From positions 1 through 45,507 of the forward strand of contig SFJH01000014.1 in NCBI GenBank assembly GCA_004555155.1: DNA of 45,507 nucleotides, given 5' to 3'. The notes beneath the pieces are model-generated. The model was not told the origin of the DNA. It did not search any database and saw only the letters and a program-made list of their open reading frames with translations. Shown in pieces: positions 33,232-41,026 of this stretch. Every line of letters begins with the position of its first letter. Positions within the stretch are counted from its first letter, which is position 1. A program made the translations under genes and the position numbers. The stretch comes from Clostridiales bacterium. GTDB lineage: Bacteria > Bacillota > Clostridia > Christensenellales > Aristaeellaceae.

Positions 33232-34811
33232 GGCTGCTCCTCTTTCACGTCCGTTTTGTTCATCAGCGCATCCAGCATATCGACCGCATCGAAATCGCCT
33301 TCGTCAATGGCGATCTCCATCAGCTGCTCCAGGACGTCGCCATCCAGCTTGCGCGAAAGCTGCCGAACGCTCTCCCAATCCCCCATCTTGGCCATGCGCG
33401 TACAGCACCACAGGAACATTTCCTTCGGCAGGAGATCCTCCGCCATGTCGATGAACTCCATGTCCCTGGCGGCGAGCGCGTCGATCACCAGCTGATCCAG
33501 CTGCTCATCCCGCAGATCGTAGCGCGCCAGCTGCACCGCCAGCATGCGCTCTCCAGCGCGGCGCGCGCGCAGGGCAATCTCCAGCGCTTCGTCGCCCAGA
33601 TCCAGCTGCTCCGCATGCTCGCTCAGCCACGTCCAATTCTCTGCCCGGACAGCGGCCTGCGCCACCTGACGCTGGCGCTCTGCGATAAACTGGCCCGCAT
33701 GCTCGCCCAGCCAGTCCCAGTTTTCGTCGGAGATCGCCTTTTCAATGGTCTCCGCGTCCGCGTAGCCGCCCATGTTTCTGTATACCCATTCCTGCTTGCC
33801 CGCGCGGTTGGCCGCTTCAGAGATCCTCCGGCGCAGTTCCTCATCCTTCACTTCCGCGATGTGCGCTTCGATCCAGTCCCAGCGGCCGTCCTCCATCGCG
33901 CGCTCAAAGGCGCTGCGCCTCAGCTTCGCCAGACGCTCTTCCCGGCTCTCCGGCTCCTCGTTCAGGCCGTCGAAGGCCTTCGAAACCTCCGTCGCCACGT
34001 TCTCTCCGAACGCCACGACCTTGCGCACCGCCCGGTCGACGCCCTTCTCAATCTTCCGGGACATGTCGTCCAGCGTCCTGCACACGTCGCCGGCGACGCG
34101 ATTGACCTCTCCGGATACGGGGCGCACATACTTCTCACCCATGGCGATCATCCGCGCAAACGCATCTACAGCCTCTTTTCTCAAAAACGGCGCGATCCGG
34201 CGCAGCGTATTCCAGTTGATCTCCATGCCGCTTTCGCGGATGAGCCGCTCCAGACAATCCGCGTCCAGAAAGGGCGCGAGCCGGGCAATATCCGTGGCCG
34301 ACAGCTTCTGTCCGCATTTTTCCAGCATTTCCGAAAGCGCGCTCTTGCTCATGAAAGGCGCCATCGTCAGCAGCTCGTCCAGATCAATCTTCATCTTGTG
34401 ATCATTCTGCCCGTTCCCGTCGGAATCGTCGGGCTTTTCCGTCTCCTCGGCGGGCGAATCGGCCGCATCTTCCGTCCCCTTCGCGTCCTCGGGCGCAGGC
34501 TTGAACATGTTGCCGATGTCGTCGATCACGCCGTTGACAAAGTTTCCGATATTTCGCATGTGCTCGTCAAAGCCGGATTCACTCTCCAGCCGGGCCTCCG
34601 GAATCTCTCCGTTGAGCAGCTGTTCGACGGTGACGCCGAACAGCTGCGTCAGCTCTACCAGCGTCTGAATGTCCGGCAGAGCCGCGCCGTTTTCCCATTT
34701 GGAAACGGCCTGATGCGAAACATTCATGGCAGCCGCCAGCTGCTGTTGCGTCATCCCCTTGGCCTGTCGAAGCGTTGCGATGGTCTTTCCAACTGTGCGA
34801 TTGTCAATCAT
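33228..34811 (-). CDS. XRE-family regulator with long helical-repeat C-terminal region
   Basis: This 527-residue protein has an N-terminal Cro/CI helix-turn-helix (residues 5-65; GMTQQQLAAAMNVSHQAVSKWENG). An acidic linker (about 103-140) follows. Three repeats with an APF core come next (TMAPFMSKSALSEML, RLAPFLDADCLERLI, RIAPFLRKEAVDAFA; about 143-225). A charged stretch leads to helical repeats with GRWDWIEAH, NWDWLGEHAGQF and NWTWLSEHAEQL at about 310, 365 and 395, then more degenerate units. The C-terminal half looks like an alpha-solenoid, which usually binds proteins or peptides. GGAGG precedes the ATG. It probably regulates itself through a palindromic array just upstream. The signal is unknown. 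Confidence 0.85.
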   Translation of the reverse strand: MIDNRTVGKTIATLRQAKGMTQQQLAAAMNVSHQAVSKWENGAALPDIQTLVELTQLFGVTVEQLLNGEIPEARLESESGFDEHMRNIGNFVNGVIDDIGNMFKPAPEDAKGTEDAADSPAEETEKPDDSDGNGQNDHKMKIDLDELLTMAPFMSKSALSEMLEKCGQKLSATDIARLAPFLDADCLERLIRESGMEINWNTLRRIAPFLRKEAVDAFARMIAMGEKYVRPVSGEVNRVAGDVCRTLDDMSRKIEKGVDRAVRKVVAFGENVATEVSKAFDGLNEEPESREERLAKLRRSAFERAMEDGRWDWIEAHIAEVKDEELRRRISEAANRAGKQEWVYRNMGGYADAETIEKAISDENWDWLGEHAGQFIAERQRQVAQAAVRAENWTWLSEHAEQLDLGDEALEIALRARRAGERMLAVQLARYDLRDEQLDQLVIDALAARDMEFIDMAEDLLPKEMFLWCCTRMAKMGDWESVRQLSRKLDGDVLEQLMEIAIDEGDFDAVDMLDALMNKTDVKEEQP

Positions 34812-34865
34812 TGAGTCAACCTCCGTTTCGCATTTTGTTCAGTGGCGAACCCCTTCACCGCTGAC

Positions 34866-34894
34866 ATGATATCATTTTCAACCTCCATTTGCAA
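34866..34894 (-). promoter_or_regulatory. Promoter of the XRE-type regulator operon
   Basis: Minus-strand -35 TTGCAA (34889-34894) and -10 TATCAT (34866-34871), spacer 17. Confidence 0.7.
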
Positions 34895-34931
34895 GCAACT
34901 TCAAGTTGAATTACGAATACTGCAGGTTGAA
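34877..34931. promoter_or_regulatory. Palindromic operator-like array over the XRE-gene promoter
   Basis: TTCAACCT (34877-34884) and AGGTTGAA (34924-34931) are exact inverted copies placed almost symmetrically around a perfect palindrome CAACTTcAAGTTG (34896-34908). The array covers the -35 and spacer of the regulator promoter. Confidence 0.5.
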
Positions 34932-34944
34932 TCGCGAAATTTCA

Positions 34945-34971
34945 CTAGCACTCAACATCATCGAGTGCTAA
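34945..34971. promoter_or_regulatory. CIRCE operator (HrcA site) upstream of htpG
   Basis: CTAGCACTC-N9-GAGTGCTAA matches the CIRCE consensus TTAGCACTC-N9-GAGTGCTAA except for the first base. It ends 7 bases before the htpG -35 box. CIRCE is the binding site of the heat-shock repressor HrcA. Confidence 0.93.
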
Positions 34972-34978
34972 TTTCCTA

Positions 34979-35007
34979 TTGACAAATTGACCTTTCCTGA
35001 TTAAAAT
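34979..35007 (+). promoter_or_regulatory. htpG promoter
   Basis: Perfect -35 TTGACA (34979-34984) and -10 TAAAAT (35002-35007), spacer 17; CAGGAGG follows just before the ATG. Confidence 0.85.
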
Positions 35008-35040
35008 AGAGTCAATACAAAGAATCAGGAGGAAACAATC

Positions 35041-36957
35041 ATGTACGGAAAGGGAACAGTTTCTATAAACGCCGAGAACATCATGCCCGTCATCAAGCAG
35101 TGGCTGTATTCCGACAAGGATATCTTTGTTCGCGAGCTGGTCAGCAACGGCTGCGACGCCATCAGCAAACACAAGCGGCTGGTGTCCACCGGCGAAGCCC
35201 AGGCGGACGACGCGCCCTATCGCATCGACGTGGTAGTCGACAAGGAAGCCGGCACGCTGTCGTTCAGCGACAACGGCATCGGCATGACGGCCGAGGAAGT
35301 GGAGAAATACATCGCCCAGGTGGCCTTCTCCGGTGCGACGGACTTCATCTCCAAGTACGCCGGTGAGGACAAGGGCGGCGAGGACACGAAGATCATCGGC
35401 CACTTCGGCCTGGGCTTCTACAGCTGCTTCATGGTCTCCGACAAGGTGGTCATCAACACCCGCAGCTATACCGGTGCGCCCGCCGTTCGCTGGACCAGCG
35501 CCGACGGCATGACCTATGAGACGGAGGAATCCGATCGCACGGAGCGCGGCACCACCATCACCCTGTTTATTAGCGACGAGGACAAGGATTTCCTGAACCT
35601 CTGGACGGTGCGCAGCACGCTGGAAAAGCACTGCGCCTTCATGCCCGTGCCGATCTATCTCAGCGAGGTTCAGCCCCCGAAGCCGGAGACCGAGGAGAAG
35701 CCGGTCGAGGAAGCCGAAGCGGGCGCCGAGGGCGAGGAAGCGTCCACGGTGGAGAAGATCGAGGAGGAAAGCGCACCGGAACAGATCAACGATCCCAGCC
35801 CGCTGTGGATGCGCAAGCCCGCCGACTGCACGGACGAGGATTACAAGGAGTTCTATCGCAAGGTCTTCCACGACTATGAGGAGCCGCTGTTCTGGATTCA
35901 CCTCAACGCCGAGTATCCTTTCAATCTGAAGGGCATCCTCTACTTCCCCAGGATCAAGAACGAGTTCTCCGCCAGCGAGGGCGTGGTCAAGCTCTACAAC
36001 AATCAGGTGTTCGTGGCCGACAACATCAAGGAGGTCATTCCGGAGTTCCTGCTGCTGCTCAAGGGCGTGATCGACTGCCCCGACCTGCCGCTGAACGTCT
36101 CCCGCTCCTTCCTGCAGAACGACGGCTACGTCAAGAAGATGGCCGCCTATATCACCCGCAAGGTGGCCGACCGCCTGACCAGCGAGTTCAACAACAAGCG
36201 CGAGGACTACCAGCGCTACTGGGACGACATTCATCCCTTCGTGAAGTACGGCTGCATCAAGGACGAGAAGTTCTATGACCGCGTCAAGAAGGCGCTGCTG
36301 TTCAAGACCACCTCCGGCGAATACGTCACCCTGGAGGAATACCGCAACAGGAACTGCGACGGCGAGGAGTGCACCGTCTACTACGCCAGCGACGAAAAGC
36401 GCCAGGCCCAGATGATCAAGCTCTACACCGATCAGGGCAAGGACGTGGTGCTGCTGGACGCGCTGATCGACGCCAACTACATCAGCTTCCTGGAGTACGC
36501 CGAGCGCGACAGCAAGATCACCTTCAAGCGCATCGACGCGGCCGCCGACGGCCTGACCGAGGAGGGCGAGACCAGCGAGGACGACCGCGCCAATCTGGAA
36601 AAGCGCTTCCGCGGCGCGCTGAATGACGAGAACCTTTCCGTGCAGCTGAAGCCCTTCAAGTCCAACGAAATGATCGCTATGATCACCGTGGACGAGCAGA
36701 ACCGCCGCTTCTCCGAGATGTCCGCGCGCTGGGGCGGCAAGGATCTGAACCTGCCCGAGAAGCGCACGCTGGTGCTCAACGCCAAGCATCCTCTGATCAG
36801 CTGGCTCAAGGGTGCCGAGGACGGTGAGCTGACCTCGTCCGTCTGCGCGCAGGTGGCCGACCTGGCCGAGATGGCCCGTCAGCCCCTGGTCGCCGACCGC
36901 ATGGTGGAGTTCCTGAAGCGCTCCAACGAGCTGCTGACCATGATGATCGACAAGTAA
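35041..36957 (+). CDS. htpG: Hsp90-family chaperone HtpG
   Basis: This 638-residue ATP-dependent chaperone has the GHKL ATPase motifs RELVSNGCDAI, SFSDNGIGMT and IGHFGLGFYSCFMV. The middle domain follows with NPLFWIHLN-like and LNVSRSFLQNDGYV segments. The C-terminal domain runs to about 638 without an MEEVD tail. Between N and middle domains lies a Glu/Pro/Ala-rich stretch of about 45 residues (about 211-256), longer than in many bacterial HtpG proteins. AGGAGG precedes the ATG. It is a single-gene unit under a CIRCE operator, so HrcA control in heat shock is expected. Confidence 0.97.
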   Translation: MYGKGTVSINAENIMPVIKQWLYSDKDIFVRELVSNGCDAISKHKRLVSTGEAQADDAPYRIDVVVDKEAGTLSFSDNGIGMTAEEVEKYIAQVAFSGATDFISKYAGEDKGGEDTKIIGHFGLGFYSCFMVSDKVVINTRSYTGAPAVRWTSADGMTYETEESDRTERGTTITLFISDEDKDFLNLWTVRSTLEKHCAFMPVPIYLSEVQPPKPETEEKPVEEAEAGAEGEEASTVEKIEEESAPEQINDPSPLWMRKPADCTDEDYKEFYRKVFHDYEEPLFWIHLNAEYPFNLKGILYFPRIKNEFSASEGVVKLYNNQVFVADNIKEVIPEFLLLLKGVIDCPDLPLNVSRSFLQNDGYVKKMAAYITRKVADRLTSEFNNKREDYQRYWDDIHPFVKYGCIKDEKFYDRVKKALLFKTTSGEYVTLEEYRNRNCDGEECTVYYASDEKRQAQMIKLYTDQGKDVVLLDALIDANYISFLEYAERDSKITFKRIDAAADGLTEEGETSEDDRANLEKRFRGALNDENLSVQLKPFKSNEMIAMITVDEQNRRFSEMSARWGGKDLNLPEKRTLVLNAKHPLISWLKGAEDGELTSSVCAQVADLAEMARQPLVADRMVEFLKRSNELLTMMIDK

Positions 36958-36968
36958 ACGCCCTTTTC

Positions 36969-37002
36969 ACCGCCGTTTTCCTTCGAAATCGGCGGTTTTT
37001 CC
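36969..37002 (+). terminator. htpG terminator
   Basis: ACCGCCG / CGGCGGT arms with an inner TTTC/GAAA pairing, then TTTTTCC. Confidence 0.8.
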
Positions 37003-37049
37003 TTTTCCAGCGCCTTTATCCGCGTTCACGCGATTCTTTGCACTGTATG

Positions 37050-37078
37050 TTGCATAAAATCCGCGCTTATGATATAAT
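37050..37078 (+). promoter_or_regulatory. Promoter of the MazG-like/GMP synthase-like/GNAT operon
   Basis: -35 TTGCAT (37050-37055) and perfect -10 TATAAT (37073-37078), spacer 17. Confidence 0.8.
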
Positions 37079-37106
37079 TTAATTACTATAGGATCGGAGA
37101 ATTAGG

Positions 37107-37463
37107 ATGAACGATTCCAACACCACCATCAATCAGCTCAAGGAATCCGTGCACGCGCTCTGTCTTCGGAAGGGCTGGGGCGTCGACGGCGTTCAGAACC
37201 CTCAGCACGTCGCCATGGCAATGACTGTCGAGATGAGCGAACTGCTTGAGCACTTTCAATGGCTGAATCCCGAGGACGTCCAGCGGCTGATGGACGGCGA
37301 TGATCCCGAGCGCTGCGCGATGATCGCGGAAGAATTCGCCGACGTGATGATGTACGGCCTGCAGCTGGCGCGCACGCTGGGCATTGATGTGACGGAGCAG
37401 ATTCTGCGCAAGATAGACATTGTCGACCACCGTCCGCCCAAGCCCTACAATCCCAAGCGTTGA
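37107..37463 (+). CDS. MazG-like nucleotide pyrophosphohydrolase
   Basis: This 118-residue protein is a single-domain all-alpha NTP pyrophosphatase. The metal-binding ExxE...ExxD pattern is seen in TVEMSELLEHFQWLNPE and EEFADVMMYGL, which resembles the RS21-C6/dCTPase branch. Such enzymes hydrolyse non-canonical or deoxy-NTPs to NMP and PPi. It leads a likely three-gene operon with the GMP synthase-like gene 17 bases downstream, which suggests a shared nucleotide-related role. Confidence 0.88.
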   Translation: MNDSNTTINQLKESVHALCLRKGWGVDGVQNPQHVAMAMTVEMSELLEHFQWLNPEDVQRLMDGDDPERCAMIAEEFADVMMYGLQLARTLGIDVTEQILRKIDIVDHRPPKPYNPKR

Positions 37464-37480
37464 TGAATTGAGGGAGCAAT

Positions 37481-38944
37481 ATGGAAAACGACTTTATTCT
37501 GGTTCTGGACTTCGGCGGCCCCCAGGCGCAGTCGATGGCGCGCAAGCTGCGCGGACAGAATTACTACTGCGAGGTGCATCCCTGCTCCATCGGGCTGGAC
37601 ACCATCCGCCGGAAGTCGCCGAAGGGTCTGCTGCTGGCCGGCGGCCCCAGCGACCGCCCCTTTGATGCGGAAATCCTGCGTCTGGGCATTCCGGTGCTGG
37701 CGATGGGCTTCAGCGCGCGCAGCATGGCCAAGGCGATGGGCGCCGTCTGCGAGGGCGCGCTGCTCACCGACCGTGCCTCCCAGATCACCTTTCTCCCCTG
37801 TCCGCTGTTCGAGGGCCTGGGCGAGAGCGACCGGTACTTCGACCGCATCGATGCACTGAAGCTGCCGGAGGGCTTCGAGCCCATCGCCACCACCGTCGAA
37901 GGGCTGATGCCCGCCTTCGCCAGCTTCCAGGCCCAGCTCTACGGCCTACAGTTCTACGCTGAATCCAACGACCCGGACGGCGCGCGCATCCTGGCAAACT
38001 TCGCCGGAACCATCTGCGGCTGCAGCGCATACTGGTCGCCTGAATTCTACATTGATCGGGAAACCCGCTACCTTCGGGATCGCATCGGCGATTCCCGGGC
38101 GCTCATGGCCATCTCCGGCGGCGTGGATTCCACGGTGTGCGCCATGCTGATGCGCCGCGCGATCGGCGATCAGCTTCGCTGCGTGTTTGTCGACACAGGC
38201 CTTCTGCGCAAGGGCGAAGTGGAAACCGTCTCCCACGCATTCCGGGATCATCTCGGGCTGGAGCTGACCGTCGTAGATGCGCGCGACCGCGTGCTCCGGG
38301 CGCTCAGCGGCGTGACGGATCCCCAGGAAAAGCGCAGGCGCATCCAGGACGAATATGTTTGCATCATGCAGGAAGAGGCGGAGGCCTATCCGGATACGCG
38401 GTATCTGGTGGAAGGCACTATCTATTCTGATCTGCTCAGCGGAGAGACCGGCGATCCCGGAGCGCAGTTCTCCCTCACGCGCATCGAGCCCATCCGCATG
38501 CTGTTCAAGGACGAAGTGCGCTTTGTGGGCGAAACGCTGGGCGTTCCCAGGGAGCTTCTGTCCCAGCAGCCCTTTCCCGGCCCGGGACTGGCCATCCGCT
38601 GCATCGGCGAGGTCACCGCGGAAAAGCTCTTCCTGCTGCGCGAGGCGGACGCAATCTTCCGCGCAGAGATTGTGGAGGCCGGTCTGGATCGCCGTCTGAC
38701 CCAGTTCTTCGCCATTCTCACAGACGTGCAGACCGCCGGCATGCGCAACGGCTATCCCTGCGCAGAGTATGCCTGTGCGCTGCGCGCCGTCAGCGCCACC
38801 GACGCGGCCAACGTTACCATCGCCAAGCTGCCCTACGACCTGATCGAACGGGTCGTGCAGCGCATCACCAGTCAGGTTCCGGGCATCAACCGCGTGCTCT
38901 ACGACGTCACCGGCAAGCCCTCCGCCCTGACCGAGTGGGAATAA
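37481..38944 (+). CDS. guaA: GMP synthase-like protein with inactive glutaminase domain
   Basis: This 487-residue protein aligns end to end with GuaA, which aminates XMP to GMP. The ATP-pyrophosphatase domain is intact: LMAISGGVDSTVCAMLM, CVFVDTGLLRKGE, QQPFPGPGLAIRCIGEVT and the C-terminal LPYDLIERVVQRITSQVPGINRV and KPSALTEWE. The glutaminase domain is degenerate: the nucleophile loop GxCYGMQ reads MGFSARS (Cys to Gly), and the FHPE site reads FYAES (His to Tyr, Glu kept). It cannot hydrolyse glutamine by the known mechanism, so it would use free ammonia or a partner amidase. GGGAG precedes the ATG. A functional GuaA may exist elsewhere in the genome. Confidence 0.88.
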   Translation: MENDFILVLDFGGPQAQSMARKLRGQNYYCEVHPCSIGLDTIRRKSPKGLLLAGGPSDRPFDAEILRLGIPVLAMGFSARSMAKAMGAVCEGALLTDRASQITFLPCPLFEGLGESDRYFDRIDALKLPEGFEPIATTVEGLMPAFASFQAQLYGLQFYAESNDPDGARILANFAGTICGCSAYWSPEFYIDRETRYLRDRIGDSRALMAISGGVDSTVCAMLMRRAIGDQLRCVFVDTGLLRKGEVETVSHAFRDHLGLELTVVDARDRVLRALSGVTDPQEKRRRIQDEYVCIMQEEAEAYPDTRYLVEGTIYSDLLSGETGDPGAQFSLTRIEPIRMLFKDEVRFVGETLGVPRELLSQQPFPGPGLAIRCIGEVTAEKLFLLREADAIFRAEIVEAGLDRRLTQFFAILTDVQTAGMRNGYPCAEYACALRAVSATDAANVTIAKLPYDLIERVVQRITSQVPGINRVLYDVTGKPSALTEWE

Positions 38945-38967
38945 ACATCCTGTAAAGAGGTTGAAAC

Positions 38968-39777
38968 ATGATTCTCAGACACGAAAGAGAGCCGATCGAC
39001 GGCCAGCCCATCGAAAACACCTTCTGCGCCATTGACGAGCGCAGCGGCGAGGTGCTGGGGTCATCGGTGATCTACACCGACTACAATCCCGTGCTCTATC
39101 CCGTCCGCCCGCTGCAGGTGCGCATCTCGCTGGACGGCGCCCGCATACCGGACGCGCTGCTGGGCGCAACCATCGCCCGCGCACGGGAAATCTGCGTCGC
39201 CTCAGGGGAATTCAGCCGTATCTTCGTCCACTGCGCGCCGGACAATCATGCGCTGATGAGCCGTCTGGAGCCCTTCGGCTTTCTGGACAACGACGGACTC
39301 GTGCGCATGCAGCTGCGTCTGCCCGCCATGCACAGCGTCAAAGCGCCTGCAGGATGCGCCGTGGTTTACGACAACCTGAGCGACCCGCTGGAATGCAAAT
39401 ATTTTCTGGAGCGCTACAACAAGCTCTACAACGTCGAGCGCGACCTCGCCTGGCTGAACCAGTTTATCGATCGCCCCGATTTCATGCGGATTCTTACCGT
39501 CGCGCCCACGGGCATGGCCGGCGAGATTCTGATCTGGCGGGAGAGCTACAGCGGCGTGATCGGCTATATCCAGACCTCCAAGCGATGGCGGCGTCTGGGC
39601 GTCGCCTCCTACATGCTTTCTCTGGCCTGCGAGGCCTTTGAGCAGCAGGATCTTTACTGCGCCGAAGCAAACATCCGCGTCCGCTATCCTCATATGCTCA
39701 AGCTGATGTCCAGCGTCGGATTCACCCAGTCCGAACTGCTGATGCGCTACCCCGGCATCGATATCAATCCGGAATAA
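38968..39777 (+). CDS. Tandem GNAT-like acetyltransferase
   Basis: This 269-residue protein appears to hold two GNAT-like halves. The N-terminal half (about 1-115) has LLGATIARAREICVASG and PFGFLDNDGLVRM-like segments and looks degenerate. The C-terminal half (about 125-269) has VIGYIQTSKRWRRLGVASYMLSLA, a plausible acetyl-CoA loop (RRLGVA), and LMSSVGFTQSELLMRY. The substrate is unknown. AGAGG precedes the ATG, 23 bases after the GMP synthase-like stop, and a terminator follows, so it ends that operon. Confidence 0.8.
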   Translation: MILRHEREPIDGQPIENTFCAIDERSGEVLGSSVIYTDYNPVLYPVRPLQVRISLDGARIPDALLGATIARAREICVASGEFSRIFVHCAPDNHALMSRLEPFGFLDNDGLVRMQLRLPAMHSVKAPAGCAVVYDNLSDPLECKYFLERYNKLYNVERDLAWLNQFIDRPDFMRILTVAPTGMAGEILIWRESYSGVIGYIQTSKRWRRLGVASYMLSLACEAFEQQDLYCAEANIRVRYPHMLKLMSSVGFTQSELLMRYPGIDINPE

Positions 39778-39790
39778 CCGCTTCCTGAAA

Positions 39791-39829
39791 ACAAAGAGAT
39801 GCGCCCATCGGACGCATCTCTTTGTTTTG
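39791..39829 (+). terminator. Terminator of the MazG-like/GMP synthase-like/GNAT operon
   Basis: Perfect 13-bp arms ACAAAGAGATGCG (39791-39803) and CGCATCTCTTTGT (39813-39825), followed by TTTT. Confidence 0.88.
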
Positions 39830-39893
39830 TGCTGTTCTTGACGGCGAGTCCAGCCAATACAATGGATCAAAGAACGGTATGGGAGGGATGAAA

Positions 39894-40781
39894 ATGCAAA
39901 GCAACCTTTTCTATGGGAGCGGCGCCGCGCTGGTAACGCCCTTTCGCGGCAACCGCGTCGATTTCGACGCGCTGGAAAACCTGATCGACTGGCAGATTGA
40001 TTCAGACACCGACGCGCTGATCGTCCTCGGCACCACGGGCGAGCCCTGCACCATCTCGGACGCGGAGCGCGCTGCCATTCTGGAATGCGCCGTAGCGCGA
40101 TGTGCGCGGCGAACGCCGCTGATCGCAGGCGTGGGCTCCAACGACACCCGCGCCGCGATCCGCAACGCCGTGGAAGCCCAGATGCTCGGCGCGGACGCAC
40201 TGCTGGTGGTCACGCCCTATTACAACCGCGCAAGCCGTCAGGGCCTGATTGAGCACTTCACCGCCATCGCCGACAAGGTGGAAATCCCCATCATCATGTA
40301 CAACGTACCCTCCAGAACCGGCGTCAATCTCGAACCGCGAACGGTTGCGGAATTGGCCAAGCACCCCATGCTCTGCGCGATCAAAGACGCCAACACCGAC
40401 TCCGCCCATATGTCCGAAATGGCCCGGCTCTGCGGCGACGGCATCGCCATCTACAGCGGCAGCGATGACTGCGTTCTGCAGGCCATGGCGCTGGGCGCGC
40501 ATGGCGTGATCTCCGTCGCGGCGAACGTCATCCCCCATGAAATGCACAGTCTGGTCATGAGCTGGATCCGGGGCGACGCGAAGGCCTGCCGCAATCTTCA
40601 GCTGGAATGGCTGCCGCTGATCCGCCTGCTGTTCTCCGAAGTAAGTCCCATCCCGGTCAAAGCCGCACTCGCCATGATGGGCAGGATCGAGGATACGCTG
40701 CGGCTTCCGCTGGTTCCCCTCGCCGCCGCGCCGAGGGAGGCGCTGCGTCAGGAGATGAAGCGCCGCAATCTGATCGATTAG
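39894..40781 (+). CDS. dapA: 4-hydroxy-tetrahydrodipicolinate synthase
   Basis: This 295-residue enzyme condenses pyruvate and aspartate semialdehyde in lysine and diaminopimelate synthesis. It has LIVLGTTGEPCT (pyruvate carboxylate binding), VVTPYYNRASRQG with the Tyr, IIMYNVPSRTGVNL, and CAIKDANTDSAHM with the Schiff-base Lys. The start at ATG 39894 is set by GGGAGGG seven bases upstream; longer in-frame starts are not supported. A weak -10 TACAAT lies upstream with ambiguous -35 (TTGACG or TTCTTG). No other dap gene is adjacent. Confidence 0.94.
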   Translation: MQSNLFYGSGAALVTPFRGNRVDFDALENLIDWQIDSDTDALIVLGTTGEPCTISDAERAAILECAVARCARRTPLIAGVGSNDTRAAIRNAVEAQMLGADALLVVTPYYNRASRQGLIEHFTAIADKVEIPIIMYNVPSRTGVNLEPRTVAELAKHPMLCAIKDANTDSAHMSEMARLCGDGIAIYSGSDDCVLQAMALGAHGVISVAANVIPHEMHSLVMSWIRGDAKACRNLQLEWLPLIRLLFSEVSPIPVKAALAMMGRIEDTLRLPLVPLAAAPREALRQEMKRRNLID

Positions 40782-40805
40782 CCGGAAAAGCCACCCAAAC
40801 AGACC

Positions 40806-40836
40806 GAGCGCGGCCGTGCGTGCGCCGCGCTCGTTT
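40806..40836 (+). terminator. dapA terminator
   Basis: Perfect 9-bp arms GAGCGCGGC (40806-40814) and GCCGCGCTC (40824-40832), then GTTTC. Confidence 0.65.
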
Positions 40837-40969
40837 CTCCCGGGCAGCAGGCGGCGGAGAATCGTTCCTTGCGCAGAAAGTCGCCTGCAGAACTGTGAGG
40901 TTTTCGCAGTCCTCTTCCCGCTCGATGAAAAGCCTTCATCGAACATGCCGGAAATCCTCCTGGTCACAC

Positions 40970-41006
40970 GAAGAAGTCCTCCACGCTTGGCGCAGAGGAC
41001 TTCTTC
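40970..41006 (-). terminator. Hairpin after the DprA-like gene
   Basis: Perfect 12-bp arms GAAGAAGTCCTC (40970-40981) and GAGGACTTCTTC (40995-41006). A smaller hairpin TCGATGAA / TTCATCGA (40922-40942) lies further on. T tracts are poor. Confidence 0.6.
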
Positions 41007-41026
41007 TCATCCATCAGATCAGCATC

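Noticed and set aside
34945..36789. 614-codon minus-strand ORF opposite htpG
   Set aside because: A complement of a strongly conserved chaperone gene; it also runs through the CIRCE and promoter region.
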